This document shows, piece by piece, positions 43,804 to 53,154 of a DNA stretch of 57,427 bases. Both the position numbers and the translations under genes were made by a program. Below the pieces are notes generated by a model that saw only the letters and a list, made by a program, of their open reading frames with translations, had not been told where the DNA came from and did no database searches. Origin of the DNA: a virus; IMG/VR virus record IMGVR_UViG_3300036671_000177, positions 1 to 57,427 of that record. One strand, written 5' to 3'. Position 1 is the first letter of the stretch; every line of letters begins with the position of its first letter.

Positions 43804-46800
43804 TTAGATGGCATTGGTTGTTATTTGTTTTGAAGTAATACCTTTATAGACAGTATATTCGTATCCATTAACTGTAAAAACCTTATCAGTATCAATAATA
43901 ATCTTATTAGTTCCTGTATAACTCTTATAAATTGTTGAGGGGTCTACTCCATAATAACTTGTTGAAGATAAAATTAATACACCATCCCAAAGAAAAGGAG
44001 AAGTTTTCCAGTGATCCCACTCAAGGGTAAGCGGTAATGAGTATTTGACACCAAACCATGGTCGAACATCAACCTTCTGAACCTCCTGTAGGTTTGTTGA
44101 TTGATAGTAGGATATTGTGTTAAATGTTAGTGGTCCATTTAAATTTACTGATCCAACCCTAGAACTAAAGTCTAGTAAGTTTGGAAAAGAAATTCCTAAA
44201 AATCCCCATTCTTTTACAGTTATAACTGGTTCCTTTACAAGTTTTCCATTCCAATAAAACCCTATGTTGTCTTCTAGCCTCCCAGTTTTTACATTTAGAG
44301 CATAAATCTTAGCCCGTTCTCCACTTGGATGAATGGCTACCATGTAAAATTTTATATGGTTGTTTTTTGACTTAATCTCAAATATTTCCGTTGAGCTATA
44401 TGGGAATGCGTCTTGATCATATCTTACTGCTATTTGCATGGCCATTACCTTATAGTTATTTGACATTTCTTTATTAATGGGGATAGATAAGCCACGATTA
44501 ACTATTGGATCGTGTGTTCCTTTTAATTCTATTCCAGTATACCTTGTTAAGTATAGGTATGGAGAACTACCCTTATAAATTGTAAAAGGATTTCTTTCTT
44601 TGTAGTCAAAATAAAAGCCAGATTTTTTGTAAGGATATATCTGATTTCCAAACCTTGTTCCAATTGGGTTTGATGATGTTGAATTAAATGCTTGGGATGC
44701 ATACTCAAGATTTCTTATTTTAATTCTGTTATTAATAATACCCTTTACATTAAAGTCTAAATGTGTAACAATAGCAAGGTCTAAAACACTAACATCTTTT
44801 GGAGGATAAACAATCATGTTGTTGACAACTTCATACTTTGTACTCATCCAATTTTCATCTGGAACAACTATAGAGTCATTAGATGGTTTTTCTACATTTG
44901 CAAAATTTGATTCTGAAAGATTTGCTCCATTTTGAATGTACTGAAATGTAACATAGGACTTTACCAAAGAATTTGAAGTATCATACTTGTAATTTTTAAA
45001 CGCCCTATTTTTTAAATCGTCATAGTTTAAATACCCTGTGAACAACTGATTATCTAAAGACTCATAAGTTCTTTGAATTGGTACTCCGTATTCTTCTGCC
45101 AACTCCTTGTAAGTCCAACTACTATTTTGTTCTTCTTCTACAAATATTGATGGTGCTGGATAGTTGATATTAAACTGAATCAGATCTAAATCGTAGTATG
45201 AACTATTTTTTTCATCTAAAACAAACTGAGAAAAATATGTCAAAGGAATATAGTCTTCCCAGTATCCCTGAATATCAATATCTAATGTATAACTATTAAA
45301 ATAAGAGGATGGGGAGAGAGTGTAACTTGCAGTATGAACTTGAAAACCTTCTAGAGGATAAGAGTCTACTCCTCCCGAATCAACCACCTGATCCCATTCT
45401 GCATTATTAGTTCCAAAATAATTATCTGTAGAGTTGTAGGCTACATCTTCAGTATCTAAATATAAATCAAAAACATTTTGATCATTTACTGGGATTCCGC
45501 GTTCATTAAATAAATACTCAATTTTTTTATGATTTCTTTCAGTACAGAAACCAACTTTATATATCTTGCCAGTAAATGTTTGTGTTAGGTCTGATTTTCC
45601 ACCTATGTAAAACTTTAGTGTGTTTATGTTGCCAAAGAAAGATGAAACATTTCCTCCAAAATATTTAGATACTTTATCAATATCTAGACCAACAGGAAAA
45701 ATTTCTTCTAAGGCTATTCCAGCAAATGGGTTTTCATCGGACCATGAAAATGTTGCAAGAATTTCTTCTGTACTTCCATACCCTAACTTATACACTATAT
45801 CTTTGTTTTGTGTAGATATTTCAAAATAATCAGAGGAGTTTTCTGATTCTATTCTAAATAAAATTTGTGTTTGAGTTGGCTCTTCTAAAAATTTAAAAGA
45901 ACCATAGAAAGACCTAACCTTTTGATTTAAAAAATTTAAATTATTAAAATACATGTATCCATTTGCAACAGAATCAAATGAAAAGAACTTGTCTGGCTCA
46001 TTTTGAATTTCTCCAAGGCTAGAATATAACTGAGTAATGTTTGATGATCCAAGAACTATTTCTGGAAGTTTATAGTCTGGGGTACATAGGAGATTATTTT
46101 CAACACTAAGATTATCAACAATTGCTTGGCTCCATTTTCCTATATTTGGATAGGAGTAATTATTTGTATAGTCTGCAAAAGGATAATCTATATATACTGA
46201 TGATCCACTATATGCTTGATTAATTCCCTCTGGAAATTCAACTCCTTGACCATAAACAAATCTTTTTTTAGCAAGTATAATTGGAACTTGATATGTATAA
46301 ATTGCAATACAATCAACTTCTATTGGCGAAACATCTTCATATGCATAAAACCCAATCCAGTCCTGATCTTTTCCAAATAAATTATTTTTCTTTGGTAGTT
46401 CCAACTCTGAACTAATATAGTTCAAAGATATAACTTCTTCTCCATTAATTAACAAAGATGAATTATTTTTTGAAAAGCGAATATGAATAAGCATTGGCCT
46501 AGTCCACTCTCCAACGTAATAAGACGAAGAATTTTTTCCAACCTTTAAAACAATAAATGGGCCCTCTACATATAGTCCATCGTCTGAACTAATTGGACCA
46601 AGGATTCTTTTTTTTGTAACTGAGTCTGAATTAATTCTCATCCATGCTTCTAAAGTATATTCTTTGTATTGTCCAGCCTCAGATAAAAATCCAAGGCCTG
46701 GAATTATTAGAGAAGGCATGTCATCATTTGGCAAAAGTTTTGTTAAGTTTGATGCACCGTACACAATAGGGATGCCTGTATTTTTTGCCATAAGACTATT

Positions 46801-47511
46801 GTCTTTAACCATATAGTATCCTTTATTTTCTTGAAGACCATAGGCATCTGCTTGAATTGCAAAAGAATTAGTCAAAGCAATGCTCGAAGGAAGTAAACTT
46901 TTTTCAACACCAAGGGAAGATGAGTTAAACTCTTCGCACCATTGACCAACAGTAATTCCATTTACCAAAAACTCATAGTCTTCTACGCTAGACGCTCCAC
47001 CAATATAGTTAATCTTGATAACAATTCTAAACTGAGTGTTATCTTGTGGGATGTCAAAAGTTTCTGATATAAAAAACCATCTATCTTGAACAGATGTTGA
47101 ATAAGACTTTAGCCTTTCTATTTTGTTTCCAGATGTAGTGTCATAATATTCATAACCTATTTCAAAACTAGATGCATATGCACTTATAGAATTAAAAAAT
47201 CCTCCTATAGAAAATGTTGCCAATGTTTGATTTAAGGTTGAGAAGTTGGTAATATCATTGCTTACGCAAACTATCTGACTAAAGTCATTATCTGTCAAGG
47301 TACCAGTAATTTTTGTTGTTTGGCTATCAGGAAATGGCTCATCTGATAAAGAATAAACGCTGGCTGATCCATTATCAATTTCCCAAGTAGTAACATCTCT
47401 ACCAGGCTCATCTACCAAACTTATATAGTCAGCCTTGTCATCCAGAGACCATAAAGCAATAGGGTGCTCTGCATATATTTTTTCTGCATAGAGATTAGAT
47501 GGAGTAGGCAT
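43804..47511 (-). CDS. Large LamG-like tail or fibre protein, 1235 aa
   Basis: A 1235-residue beta-rich protein. The N-terminus (YAEKIYAEHPIALWSLDD) is a typical opening of LamG/concanavalin-type domains of phage tail proteins. Several segments repeat this fold: YTLEAWMRINSDSV with FIVLKVGKNSSSYY near residue 290, and MYFNNLNFLNQKVRSFYGSFKF near 520. It is probably a receptor-binding or adhesion protein. Its place is unusual: it stands upstream of the portal, between the reductase and the head genes, and not in the tail-tip block. A TGG-TAAAAT box stands 8 bases before the ATG without a ribosome site. Confidence 0.7.
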   Translation of the reverse strand: MPTPSNLYAEKIYAEHPIALWSLDDKADYISLVDEPGRDVTTWEIDNGSASVYSLSDEPFPDSQTTKITGTLTDNDFSQIVCVSNDITNFSTLNQTLATFSIGGFFNSISAYASSFEIGYEYYDTTSGNKIERLKSYSTSVQDRWFFISETFDIPQDNTQFRIVIKINYIGGASSVEDYEFLVNGITVGQWCEEFNSSSLGVEKSLLPSSIALTNSFAIQADAYGLQENKGYYMVKDNSLMAKNTGIPIVYGASNLTKLLPNDDMPSLIIPGLGFLSEAGQYKEYTLEAWMRINSDSVTKKRILGPISSDDGLYVEGPFIVLKVGKNSSSYYVGEWTRPMLIHIRFSKNNSSLLINGEEVISLNYISSELELPKKNNLFGKDQDWIGFYAYEDVSPIEVDCIAIYTYQVPIILAKKRFVYGQGVEFPEGINQAYSGSSVYIDYPFADYTNNYSYPNIGKWSQAIVDNLSVENNLLCTPDYKLPEIVLGSSNITQLYSSLGEIQNEPDKFFSFDSVANGYMYFNNLNFLNQKVRSFYGSFKFLEEPTQTQILFRIESENSSDYFEISTQNKDIVYKLGYGSTEEILATFSWSDENPFAGIALEEIFPVGLDIDKVSKYFGGNVSSFFGNINTLKFYIGGKSDLTQTFTGKIYKVGFCTERNHKKIEYLFNERGIPVNDQNVFDLYLDTEDVAYNSTDNYFGTNNAEWDQVVDSGGVDSYPLEGFQVHTASYTLSPSSYFNSYTLDIDIQGYWEDYIPLTYFSQFVLDEKNSSYYDLDLIQFNINYPAPSIFVEEEQNSSWTYKELAEEYGVPIQRTYESLDNQLFTGYLNYDDLKNRAFKNYKYDTSNSLVKSYVTFQYIQNGANLSESNFANVEKPSNDSIVVPDENWMSTKYEVVNNMIVYPPKDVSVLDLAIVTHLDFNVKGIINNRIKIRNLEYASQAFNSTSSNPIGTRFGNQIYPYKKSGFYFDYKERNPFTIYKGSSPYLYLTRYTGIELKGTHDPIVNRGLSIPINKEMSNNYKVMAMQIAVRYDQDAFPYSSTEIFEIKSKNNHIKFYMVAIHPSGERAKIYALNVKTGRLEDNIGFYWNGKLVKEPVITVKEWGFLGISFPNLLDFSSRVGSVNLNGPLTFNTISYYQSTNLQEVQKVDVRPWFGVKYSLPLTLEWDHWKTSPFLWDGVLILSSTSYYGVDPSTIYKSYTGTNKIIIDTDKVFTVNGYEYTVYKGITSKQITTNAI

Positions 47512-47519
47512 TGTACTCT

Positions 47520-47528
47520 ATTTTACCA
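47520..47528 (-). promoter_or_regulatory. Extended -10 promoter, 8 bases before a start codon
   Basis: Minus-strand TGG-TAAAAT (hexamer 47520-47525), 8 bases before the ATG at 47511, in the 22-base gap after the reductase gene. No ribosome site is visible. It may begin the structural transcript. Confidence 0.55.
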
Positions 47529-47533
47529 TACGG

Positions 47534-49564
47534 CTACTTGATTTTTATCTCACAATAGTCTGTTGTACAGTAAGCCTCTCCTTGTGCTTCAAGGTTATCA
47601 ATACCGTCGTAAATTGCAGTAAAATCAATATGCTTCAACTTGCCAATATATGACTCATACTCTTCTTCAGTAATTCCTGTATATGGTTGTTGTGGATAAA
47701 CGGTATTACCCATTGGCAAGAAAGATACAGCCTTTAGTTGTCCCTCATACATATGAAGTACAGGAGCAACATGCTTAGACTCTGTTTCCTTATCAAAGGA
47801 TAATGTTACAGATACGCCATTGTCTGACCAGTACTTTTGAGCAGTTGCTGCAAGAGCAATTTTTTCAAATAAAGTAACCTCTTTTTCAGATCTCTGCTCT
47901 CCAGTCTTAACTGGAAAATAAACTACTGAAGTATTTGCTGAAACAACATCTGCTTCAATCGTATAGTCTGCTGCTTTAAATAAATGAAGCATTGGATCTG
48001 TATTTCCAAAACGAATAGCACGAAGATAGAATGCTCCACCAGGACCCCAGTGAACTCCAGGAGTTGCACCAGAAAGAATTGAAACAGAACCTGAAGGTTT
48101 TACAGTTGTTACACGAATTGACTCACGAACACATAGCCATTCTGAGTATTTCTTATCGTAATGACGAATCTTGTTATATCCTTCGTCCATCCATTCACGA
48201 ACTGCTGGTAAACCATTCTCATCAGCAAATGATGCAATACCTGTTAAGGATGTTCCAATACGACGATTACGTTGCATGATACCGTTTGTTTGTGGCCAGT
48301 GTGTTGGAAGAAGTGTTACAGTCTTTCCATAAAGATAAGCAAACTTCAATGTCTTGAGGAAGTCCTCCTTGGAGTCGTGACGATTTAAGTGCACTTCTAC
48401 AAGTGTACATAGTTCGTATGATTCCAATGGCTGCTCCGCACAAGGATTGAAGCCCATCACTCGATAGTCTTTGCCATCTGCAGGATCTGCAAGACGACCA
48501 TAATTACGAGCAACATCAAGCCAAACAAACCCTGGCTCTCCATTGTCAATAATTAAATCTGTATATTTTTCATAATCCATTCCTACTGTTGCAGAAATAG
48601 AATTGTTAGACATCCATGCCCATCCTGGATTTTCTGAATCAAAAGAGTTACGCTCTGGAAAAACTTCTGCATTCTTTAGATTAATAAAGTTATCATCTTC
48701 TGGTGTACCCAAAGCAAGAGTTGCTGAGCGACGAACATTTCCAGAAACAACACATGTTCCAATAAGGTTAATAATGTCTGTGATCCCACGAGAATCTAGA
48801 GTTTGCCCTGCTCTAGAGCCAATAACCTTGTCGATCTGCTCATGCATACGAATAAGTGGTGCTGGTCCGCTAGCAACCCCTCCAAAGCCCCTAATGGGGG
48901 CTCCTAAAGGACGTATCAAGTCATAGTTAAACTTTTGAATAGACTGGTTTGGTCTTAGGTATGAGTTAATTAAAATACGAACTGATTCTACCCATCCATC
49001 ACGAGTGTCTGGGATTTCATAGATCACTTCTGGCTCTGTAGGTTGACAGATTTGAATATTCTTATCCTGTCCTAAAGTATCAAACCCTACACCAATTCCA
49101 AGCATAAGTGCATCCATTACCCATGAGAACAATGCTCCTGGATCATTTTTGTCAATATCTTTTGTTGATACCATTGCGCAGTTTTGGAGTGCTGCAGAGT
49201 TTTTCTTTTCCATTGTCATGTGTGTTCCAAATGTCCACATTCCACGACCTGGTGGAGTCCACTTTAATTCAAACATTCTTTGAAATGCTTCTTGTGCTGA
49301 CTTTTGAGCCTTATAGTCATTCCATGGTAAACGGTTTTCCTTGGCATGATTCTTTTGAACTGAATACATGCCCTCGATTACACGGCGACAAACCTCATGC
49401 CATCTTTCTTTAGTTCCATCTTCTTTCATACGAGAGTATGTGCGAATAAAAGTAATCTCTCCAAGTGAATTTTCTGCTGCATCTTTAAACCCAAATGGGC
49501 TCTCTTGGTTTTTATACTTTTCTACAAAATCTTCTGGAAGTTTAAAACTAAAAAAATCTGACAT
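47534..49564 (-). CDS. nrdJ: Adenosylcobalamin-dependent ribonucleoside-triphosphate reductase (class II)
   Basis: A 676-residue monomeric class II reductase that makes dNTPs from NTPs with vitamin B12. It has the family opening (ITFIRTYSR, GRGMWTFGTHM), the first redox Cys in ALQNCAMVS, the NPCAEQPLESYELC block with the radical-bearing and second redox Cys, and a C-terminal CTTDYC pair for reduction by thioredoxin. The family is usually about 720-740 residues, so this one is slightly compact. It has a GAAAGGA ribosome site and a TGC-TATACT box 33 bases upstream. No intein or gap is visible. It supplies precursors for the phage DnaE polymerase. Confidence 0.92.
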   Translation of the reverse strand: MSDFFSFKLPEDFVEKYKNQESPFGFKDAAENSLGEITFIRTYSRMKEDGTKERWHEVCRRVIEGMYSVQKNHAKENRLPWNDYKAQKSAQEAFQRMFELKWTPPGRGMWTFGTHMTMEKKNSAALQNCAMVSTKDIDKNDPGALFSWVMDALMLGIGVGFDTLGQDKNIQICQPTEPEVIYEIPDTRDGWVESVRILINSYLRPNQSIQKFNYDLIRPLGAPIRGFGGVASGPAPLIRMHEQIDKVIGSRAGQTLDSRGITDIINLIGTCVVSGNVRRSATLALGTPEDDNFINLKNAEVFPERNSFDSENPGWAWMSNNSISATVGMDYEKYTDLIIDNGEPGFVWLDVARNYGRLADPADGKDYRVMGFNPCAEQPLESYELCTLVEVHLNRHDSKEDFLKTLKFAYLYGKTVTLLPTHWPQTNGIMQRNRRIGTSLTGIASFADENGLPAVREWMDEGYNKIRHYDKKYSEWLCVRESIRVTTVKPSGSVSILSGATPGVHWGPGGAFYLRAIRFGNTDPMLHLFKAADYTIEADVVSANTSVVYFPVKTGEQRSEKEVTLFEKIALAATAQKYWSDNGVSVTLSFDKETESKHVAPVLHMYEGQLKAVSFLPMGNTVYPQQPYTGITEEEYESYIGKLKHIDFTAIYDGIDNLEAQGEAYCTTDYCEIKIK

Positions 49565-49597
49565 GTGTATCGTCCTTTCAAAAACGGAATAATGTTA

Positions 49598-49606
49598 AGT
49601 ATAGCA
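49598..49606 (-). promoter_or_regulatory. Extended -10 promoter of the reductase gene
   Basis: Minus-strand TGC-TATACT (hexamer 49598-49603) in the 92-base gap before nrdJ, 33 bases from the ATG. An AAAGGA ribosome site lies in the leader. A short hairpin stands directly upstream of it. Confidence 0.55.
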
Positions 49607-49630
49607 GAGTTTTATAAAAAGCAAAACTCT
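49606..49630 (-). terminator. Weak hairpin between methyltransferase and reductase genes
   Basis: A perfect but AT-rich 8-base-pair stem (agagtttt with aaaactct) with a 9-base loop. On the minus strand it is followed by the TATACT promoter box, not by a T-tract. It could end the oxygenase transcript weakly or act as an operator; a clear call is not possible. Confidence 0.3.
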
Positions 49631-49656
49631 TCTCTAAAGTTGTTGTTTATAGTTTA

Positions 49657-50250
49657 TTAAAGAGTGTTCCATTTAAAAAATGGTCTATATGTTTCTAAGT
49701 CTATAACGTTTGGATCTACCCACCAGTCTTCATGTATTTCTCTTACTACTAAAGAATAACCAAGCGAGTCTAAAATTTCTCTTTGTGCATCCCTCATTGC
49801 TGTATTTCTCCAATACATATTTGCATCATGCTCAAAAGTAATAACAGAAAACCTATACTTGTTCAGTGGAACAGAAATCAATCCGTGCAAAGAAAGGTAG
49901 GCATTTCCTTGAGGTCTTCCATTAAGTTTATATCCAGAGTCAATATCTACCTGTAAGTAGTCTATTTGATCTGGAAAATTATTTTCTTGAAAATATTTTA
50001 TATAATCAAATTTTGTTGCATCACCAAGGACACATGGATTTTTTCTATTTTTTGAAACTTCTTTATGTAGTTCTGGGACTATCTCAAATGAAACACCAGA
50101 CCAATCAAATTCATTCTCAAGTCTATAGGTATTACTTCCATTTATAGAGTGTGCAGCACCTAGTTCTACATAGTATCCGTTTTTTTTATTATTTAACACA
50201 TTTAAAACAAACTGCTCTTGCTCACTAAACTGTTGATGGTGCAAGGGCAT
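49657..50250 (-). CDS. FkbM-type SAM-dependent methyltransferase, 197 aa
   Basis: A 197-residue methyltransferase. The SAM-binding motif I is GYYVELGAAHSINGSN, and the acidic SFEIVPE follows, typical of the FkbM branch, which methylates hydroxyl groups on sugars, antibiotics and other small molecules. A (Q)VDIDSGY strand forms motif IV. The frame stays open to a GTG at 50292, but the ATG at 50250 directly follows the stop of the last oxygenase gene (TAAAATG), so coupled translation from this ATG is preferred. It is the final gene of the oxygenase run, which suggests that it may methylate a hydroxyl that an oxygenase makes. Confidence 0.8.
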   Translation of the reverse strand: MPLHHQQFSEQEQFVLNVLNNKKNGYYVELGAAHSINGSNTYRLENEFDWSGVSFEIVPELHKEVSKNRKNPCVLGDATKFDYIKYFQENNFPDQIDYLQVDIDSGYKLNGRPQGNAYLSLHGLISVPLNKYRFSVITFEHDANMYWRNTAMRDAQREILDSLGYSLVVREIHEDWWVDPNVIDLETYRPFFKWNTL

Positions 50251-50251
50251 T

Positions 50252-50881
50252 TTAGTGAATCCAGTGTTGTGGAACCATAATCTTTTCACCACTCTTAACT
50301 AGATGAGCAGTGTGATGGTACGGTGGTGATGGAGGAAACACAATGATGCTTCCTGCTTTTGGTTTTACTGCAAAAGTGTAGACTTTGTTTTTTTCTGCTT
50401 CTGCAAAATCTGCTTCTGGACTTGCATTTTGTAAAACTCCATCTGGTGAAGCAATAGTAAAAGAAATTTCTCCGCCTTCGTAATCATCATTAAGATACAT
50501 AACAAAAGAAACCTTTAGCCTTTCGTCACCTTCTTGTTGGTCAAAGTGTGCACCCATAAAGGTTCCTGGTTGATACTTTTTAATTGGATACTGAGGAAAG
50601 AGTTTTGGCTCATCCGTAATTCCTTGCGCCTTAGCATAATCTCTTGCTACATCATCAAATGCTTTTTGCAAGGTTTCATAAATATATTTATTTTTTTCAT
50701 CTGTTTCTGATGTTAAAGTAATGGTCTTGTCTGTTCCATAAACATATGCTTGACCACTACAAGCCATCCATTCACCCCAGGGGTTCTTGTTGTCATCTTC
50801 AATTGCATTTATTAATTTCTTAGGATCCTCAATTACATTTGTGTAATAGTAAACCTTTTCTTCAAGTATCTCTCTATTCAT
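50252..50881 (-). CDS. 2OG-Fe(II) oxygenase, prolyl 4-hydroxylase-like (copy 7)
   Basis: A 209-residue dioxygenase with a double-stranded beta-helix. Iron ligands are His112 and Asp114 (GAHFDQQ) and His190 (HHTAHLV); Lys200 (SGEKIMV) stands where 2-oxoglutarate is held, usually an Arg or Lys. The MYLNDDYEGGEISF and KPKAGSIIVFP blocks are those of the whole set. Copy 7 carries a longer loop (residues 138-162) between the second strand and the KPKAG block. The ATG has a GGGGGA ribosome site. It is the last oxygenase before the methyltransferase gene. The substrate is unknown. Confidence 0.88.
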   Translation of the reverse strand: MNREILEEKVYYYTNVIEDPKKLINAIEDDNKNPWGEWMACSGQAYVYGTDKTITLTSETDEKNKYIYETLQKAFDDVARDYAKAQGITDEPKLFPQYPIKKYQPGTFMGAHFDQQEGDERLKVSFVMYLNDDYEGGEISFTIASPDGVLQNASPEADFAEAEKNKVYTFAVKPKAGSIIVFPPSPPYHHTAHLVKSGEKIMVPQHWIH

Positions 50882-50889
50882 TATTCCCC

Positions 50890-51552
50890 CTAGTATTTAT
50901 TGTTTTCGTAAAAGTTTTTAAGTTTTATAAAACCAACAAGAACATACCTAATTGGTCCTTCTCCAACATGTCTTACTCCGTGCTCATACTCTTCGTTTCC
51001 TGGAAAAACAAGAAGAGTTCCTGATTTTGGAACAGGCTCTACTCCTGGTTTATTTTTAAAAAACAAAGTTCCATCTTTATAGTCATCATTAAGATAAAGT
51101 ATCGCTGCATGTCTAATTGATGGGTCTGTGTGTTGATCTGTATGGCTTTTTAGTTCAACTCCAGGCTGCATCCTTTGTAGTGTTGCAAAGCCAGAAAGAT
51201 CTAATTGATCATCTGAAAGAGTAATTAATTTTTGAAGTCTTCCATGAATTGTTCTTGAAATAGCAAGATGACGAATGTCTAAGTTTTTGTCATACCAGTT
51301 ATGTGTTATTTCATATTTTCCTTCAGCAACAAGGTTATCTATGTCGTCTCTTCCAAACTTTTCCATACAAAAGTTTTTTAAACTTTTTTTATATTCTACA
51401 GACCAATCTTCGTCTTTTGTTCCATTAATTAAAGATAGTATTTCTTCTAACTCTTCCTTTAACAAAAAATTTTCAATCATAAGGATCTCTCCTTCAAGGA
51501 TTGTAGGGTTAAACCCTGCATCATCTAACTCTTTCTTTAAAAATATTTCCAT
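50890..51552 (-). CDS. 2OG-Fe(II) oxygenase, prolyl 4-hydroxylase-like (copy 6)
   Basis: A 220-residue member of the set. Iron ligands are His137, Asp139 (SHTDQHT) and His191 (EYEHGVRHV); Arg202 (PIRYVLV) should bind 2-oxoglutarate. The YLNDDYKDGTLFF block has Asp-Gly in place of the Gly-Gly seen in most copies. The N-terminal half is helical (LLKEELEEILSLI) and may hold the substrate. A GGAGG site precedes the ATG. It is separated from copy 5 by 4 bases and from copy 7 by 8 bases. Confidence 0.88.
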   Translation of the reverse strand: MEIFLKKELDDAGFNPTILEGEILMIENFLLKEELEEILSLINGTKDEDWSVEYKKSLKNFCMEKFGRDDIDNLVAEGKYEITHNWYDKNLDIRHLAISRTIHGRLQKLITLSDDQLDLSGFATLQRMQPGVELKSHTDQHTDPSIRHAAILYLNDDYKDGTLFFKNKPGVEPVPKSGTLLVFPGNEEYEHGVRHVGEGPIRYVLVGFIKLKNFYENNKY

Positions 51553-51556
51553 AGTA

Positions 51557-52300
51557 TTACTCCTCCACCTTATACTTATTGCCTTCAGAGTCTATTTTAT
51601 ACCCTTTTTTTAAAATTTCTTGCCATTCTGCTCTTTCAATCTCTTGTTTTGCTCTTGTCTCTTTCATCTCTGCTGCCCAAGAGTCTCTGAGTTCTTGCGG
51701 GTACGCATTTTCTTCTCTATCATCCCAAAATGATCCTATTGTATACCTTACTCCACTAGTAATAAGGGACACTTCGTGCATATTGTTAAATCCCCCGTCA
51801 AAAACGGCAAGCATTCCAACCTTGGGTTGAATTTCTATCTCTTGTCCTGGAAACTTAAGAAGACCACCCTCAAAATCATCATTTAAATATAAAAATCCTG
51901 CATACCTGCTTCTTGTAAATGCCCCCGAGTTTCCTCCTGCATCTGTATTGTCTGAATGAATACGAGCATATGCACCTGGCTCCCATTTTTGAGTGTGATA
52001 ACCAATTTTAGAAATTATTTTTGGATCTAGATCATGAACTGATGCAATTGCTACAGGCACCATATTTTCAATATCTGAAAAAATAGTTGGTACTAGTCCT
52101 GCATCAATAACTTCTTGATCGTTGTCTTGTGGCAAAACAGAAGAATATGACTCATAAAAAGAAATAGGCATCCAAGACATTTTTCCGTTTTCTGCTTGAG
52201 CATCTAAAGCATTTACAATTTTAGAACATTCATCTTTGGTTAAAAAGTCTTCGTAAACAACAATATCTTTTGTTATTCTATTTTTATTATTTAAATTCAT
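51557..52300 (-). CDS. 2OG-Fe(II) oxygenase, prolyl 4-hydroxylase-like (copy 5)
   Basis: A 247-residue member with iron ligands His115 and Asp117 (RIHSDNTDAG) and His175 (NMHEVSLI), and Arg185 (VRYTIG) for 2-oxoglutarate. The FLYLNDDFEGGLLKF block is conserved. It has a longer C-terminal extension (about 60 residues after the fold) rich in Glu, Lys and Arg (KETRAKQEIERAEWQEILKKGY) that looks like a helix and could hold a partner. An AGAGGA ribosome site is present. It overlaps copy 4 by 4 bases. Confidence 0.88.
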   Translation of the reverse strand: MNLNNKNRITKDIVVYEDFLTKDECSKIVNALDAQAENGKMSWMPISFYESYSSVLPQDNDQEVIDAGLVPTIFSDIENMVPVAIASVHDLDPKIISKIGYHTQKWEPGAYARIHSDNTDAGGNSGAFTRSRYAGFLYLNDDFEGGLLKFPGQEIEIQPKVGMLAVFDGGFNNMHEVSLITSGVRYTIGSFWDDREENAYPQELRDSWAAEMKETRAKQEIERAEWQEILKKGYKIDSEGNKYKVEE

Positions 52301-53154
52301 TGTATCCTCTTTTCTTTTTTTGCACTCATTTTATTTGGATGGTCGTCTCTAAATTTTTGCATAATTTCTGGTTGCATCTTTTCCCAAACATCTTTGCCAA
52401 ACTCTTCTTCTTTATCAAACCATTCATCAGATCCAACTTCATATTTCATCCAGTACATTCTAGAAATATATTTGTTTTCTCCTTTTGCAGGCATGACTCC
52501 ATGTAAGTATACCTGGCCTTCTTTAGTTAATACGTTTGGATGCCCTGAAGGAAATAATAAAAAATCTCCTGCTTTTGGCTTATACATGTATGCTTCTCCA
52601 TTTACAATAAAGTCAATCTCTCCGCCTTCGTAGTCATCATTAAAATAAGTCAAAGCAGTAATTGCAAACTTGTATCCTGGGCTTATGATTGGCTCTCTAA
52701 TGTAATCAGAGTGATACGTCATAGCAAGTGGGTCATCTGTGTCTGTTTTATATCTTGCTATTGATGGACCGTTAGTGGTCCATTCGTTTGTAGGCTGACC
52801 GTTTTTTTTAATCAAAATTTTGTCTATGTCAAATTCTACATTATTTGTTTTTATATAATGTTCGGTTGCTATGTGAAAATTTTCAAATAGTTCTACGACT
52901 GCATTTTTTTGATCTTTTTCTTTTTTTGTACTTGTTTTTACTTTTTTAAATTCATCGAGGCCCATGGTATATGGATAGTCTTTAAATAACGGATTAACAT
53001 AATCTCCAAAAAAAGACCACTGTGTCCATGGACTAAGAAGGCCTTCGTTATTTTTATTTTTTAAAACTAAAAGAGTGTTGTGTATATCTTTAAAAAGATT
53101 TTTATATACAAAAACTTTAGGATATATTTCAATAAAATCTATGTCTTTATTCAT
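52297..53154 (-). CDS. 2OG-Fe(II) oxygenase, prolyl 4-hydroxylase-like (copy 4)
   Basis: A 285-residue member, the longest. Iron ligands are His148 and Asp150 (TYHSDYIRE) and His218 (VYLHGVMPA); Arg232 (YISRMYW) or Lys228 is the likely 2-oxoglutarate contact. The TYFNDDYEGGEIDF block and KPKAGDFLLFPSG are conserved. It has a longer loop between the strand with VLTKEGQ and a C-terminal basic helix. Its ATG overlaps the stop of copy 3 (TAATG), with only a weak ribosome site further up, so it is likely coupled to copy 3. Confidence 0.88.
   Translation of the reverse strand: MNKDIDFIEIYPKVFVYKNLFKDIHNTLLVLKNKNNEGLLSPWTQWSFFGDYVNPLFKDYPYTMGLDEFKKVKTSTKKEKDQKNAVVELFENFHIATEHYIKTNNVEFDIDKILIKKNGQPTNEWTTNGPSIARYKTDTDDPLAMTYHSDYIREPIISPGYKFAITALTYFNDDYEGGEIDFIVNGEAYMYKPKAGDFLLFPSGHPNVLTKEGQVYLHGVMPAKGENKYISRMYWMKYEVGSDEWFDKEEEFGKDVWEKMQPEIMQKFRDDHPNKMSAKKEKRIQ

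Noticed and set aside
47534-49564. Intein or intron in the reductase gene
   Set aside because: All family motifs follow in one frame with normal spacing and no intein splice residues or HNH/LAGLIDADG block are seen.
49606-49630. Strong terminator before the reductase gene
   Set aside because: The stem is only A/T-rich with 8 pairs and lacks a T-tract on the minus strand, so it is kept as a weak call only.
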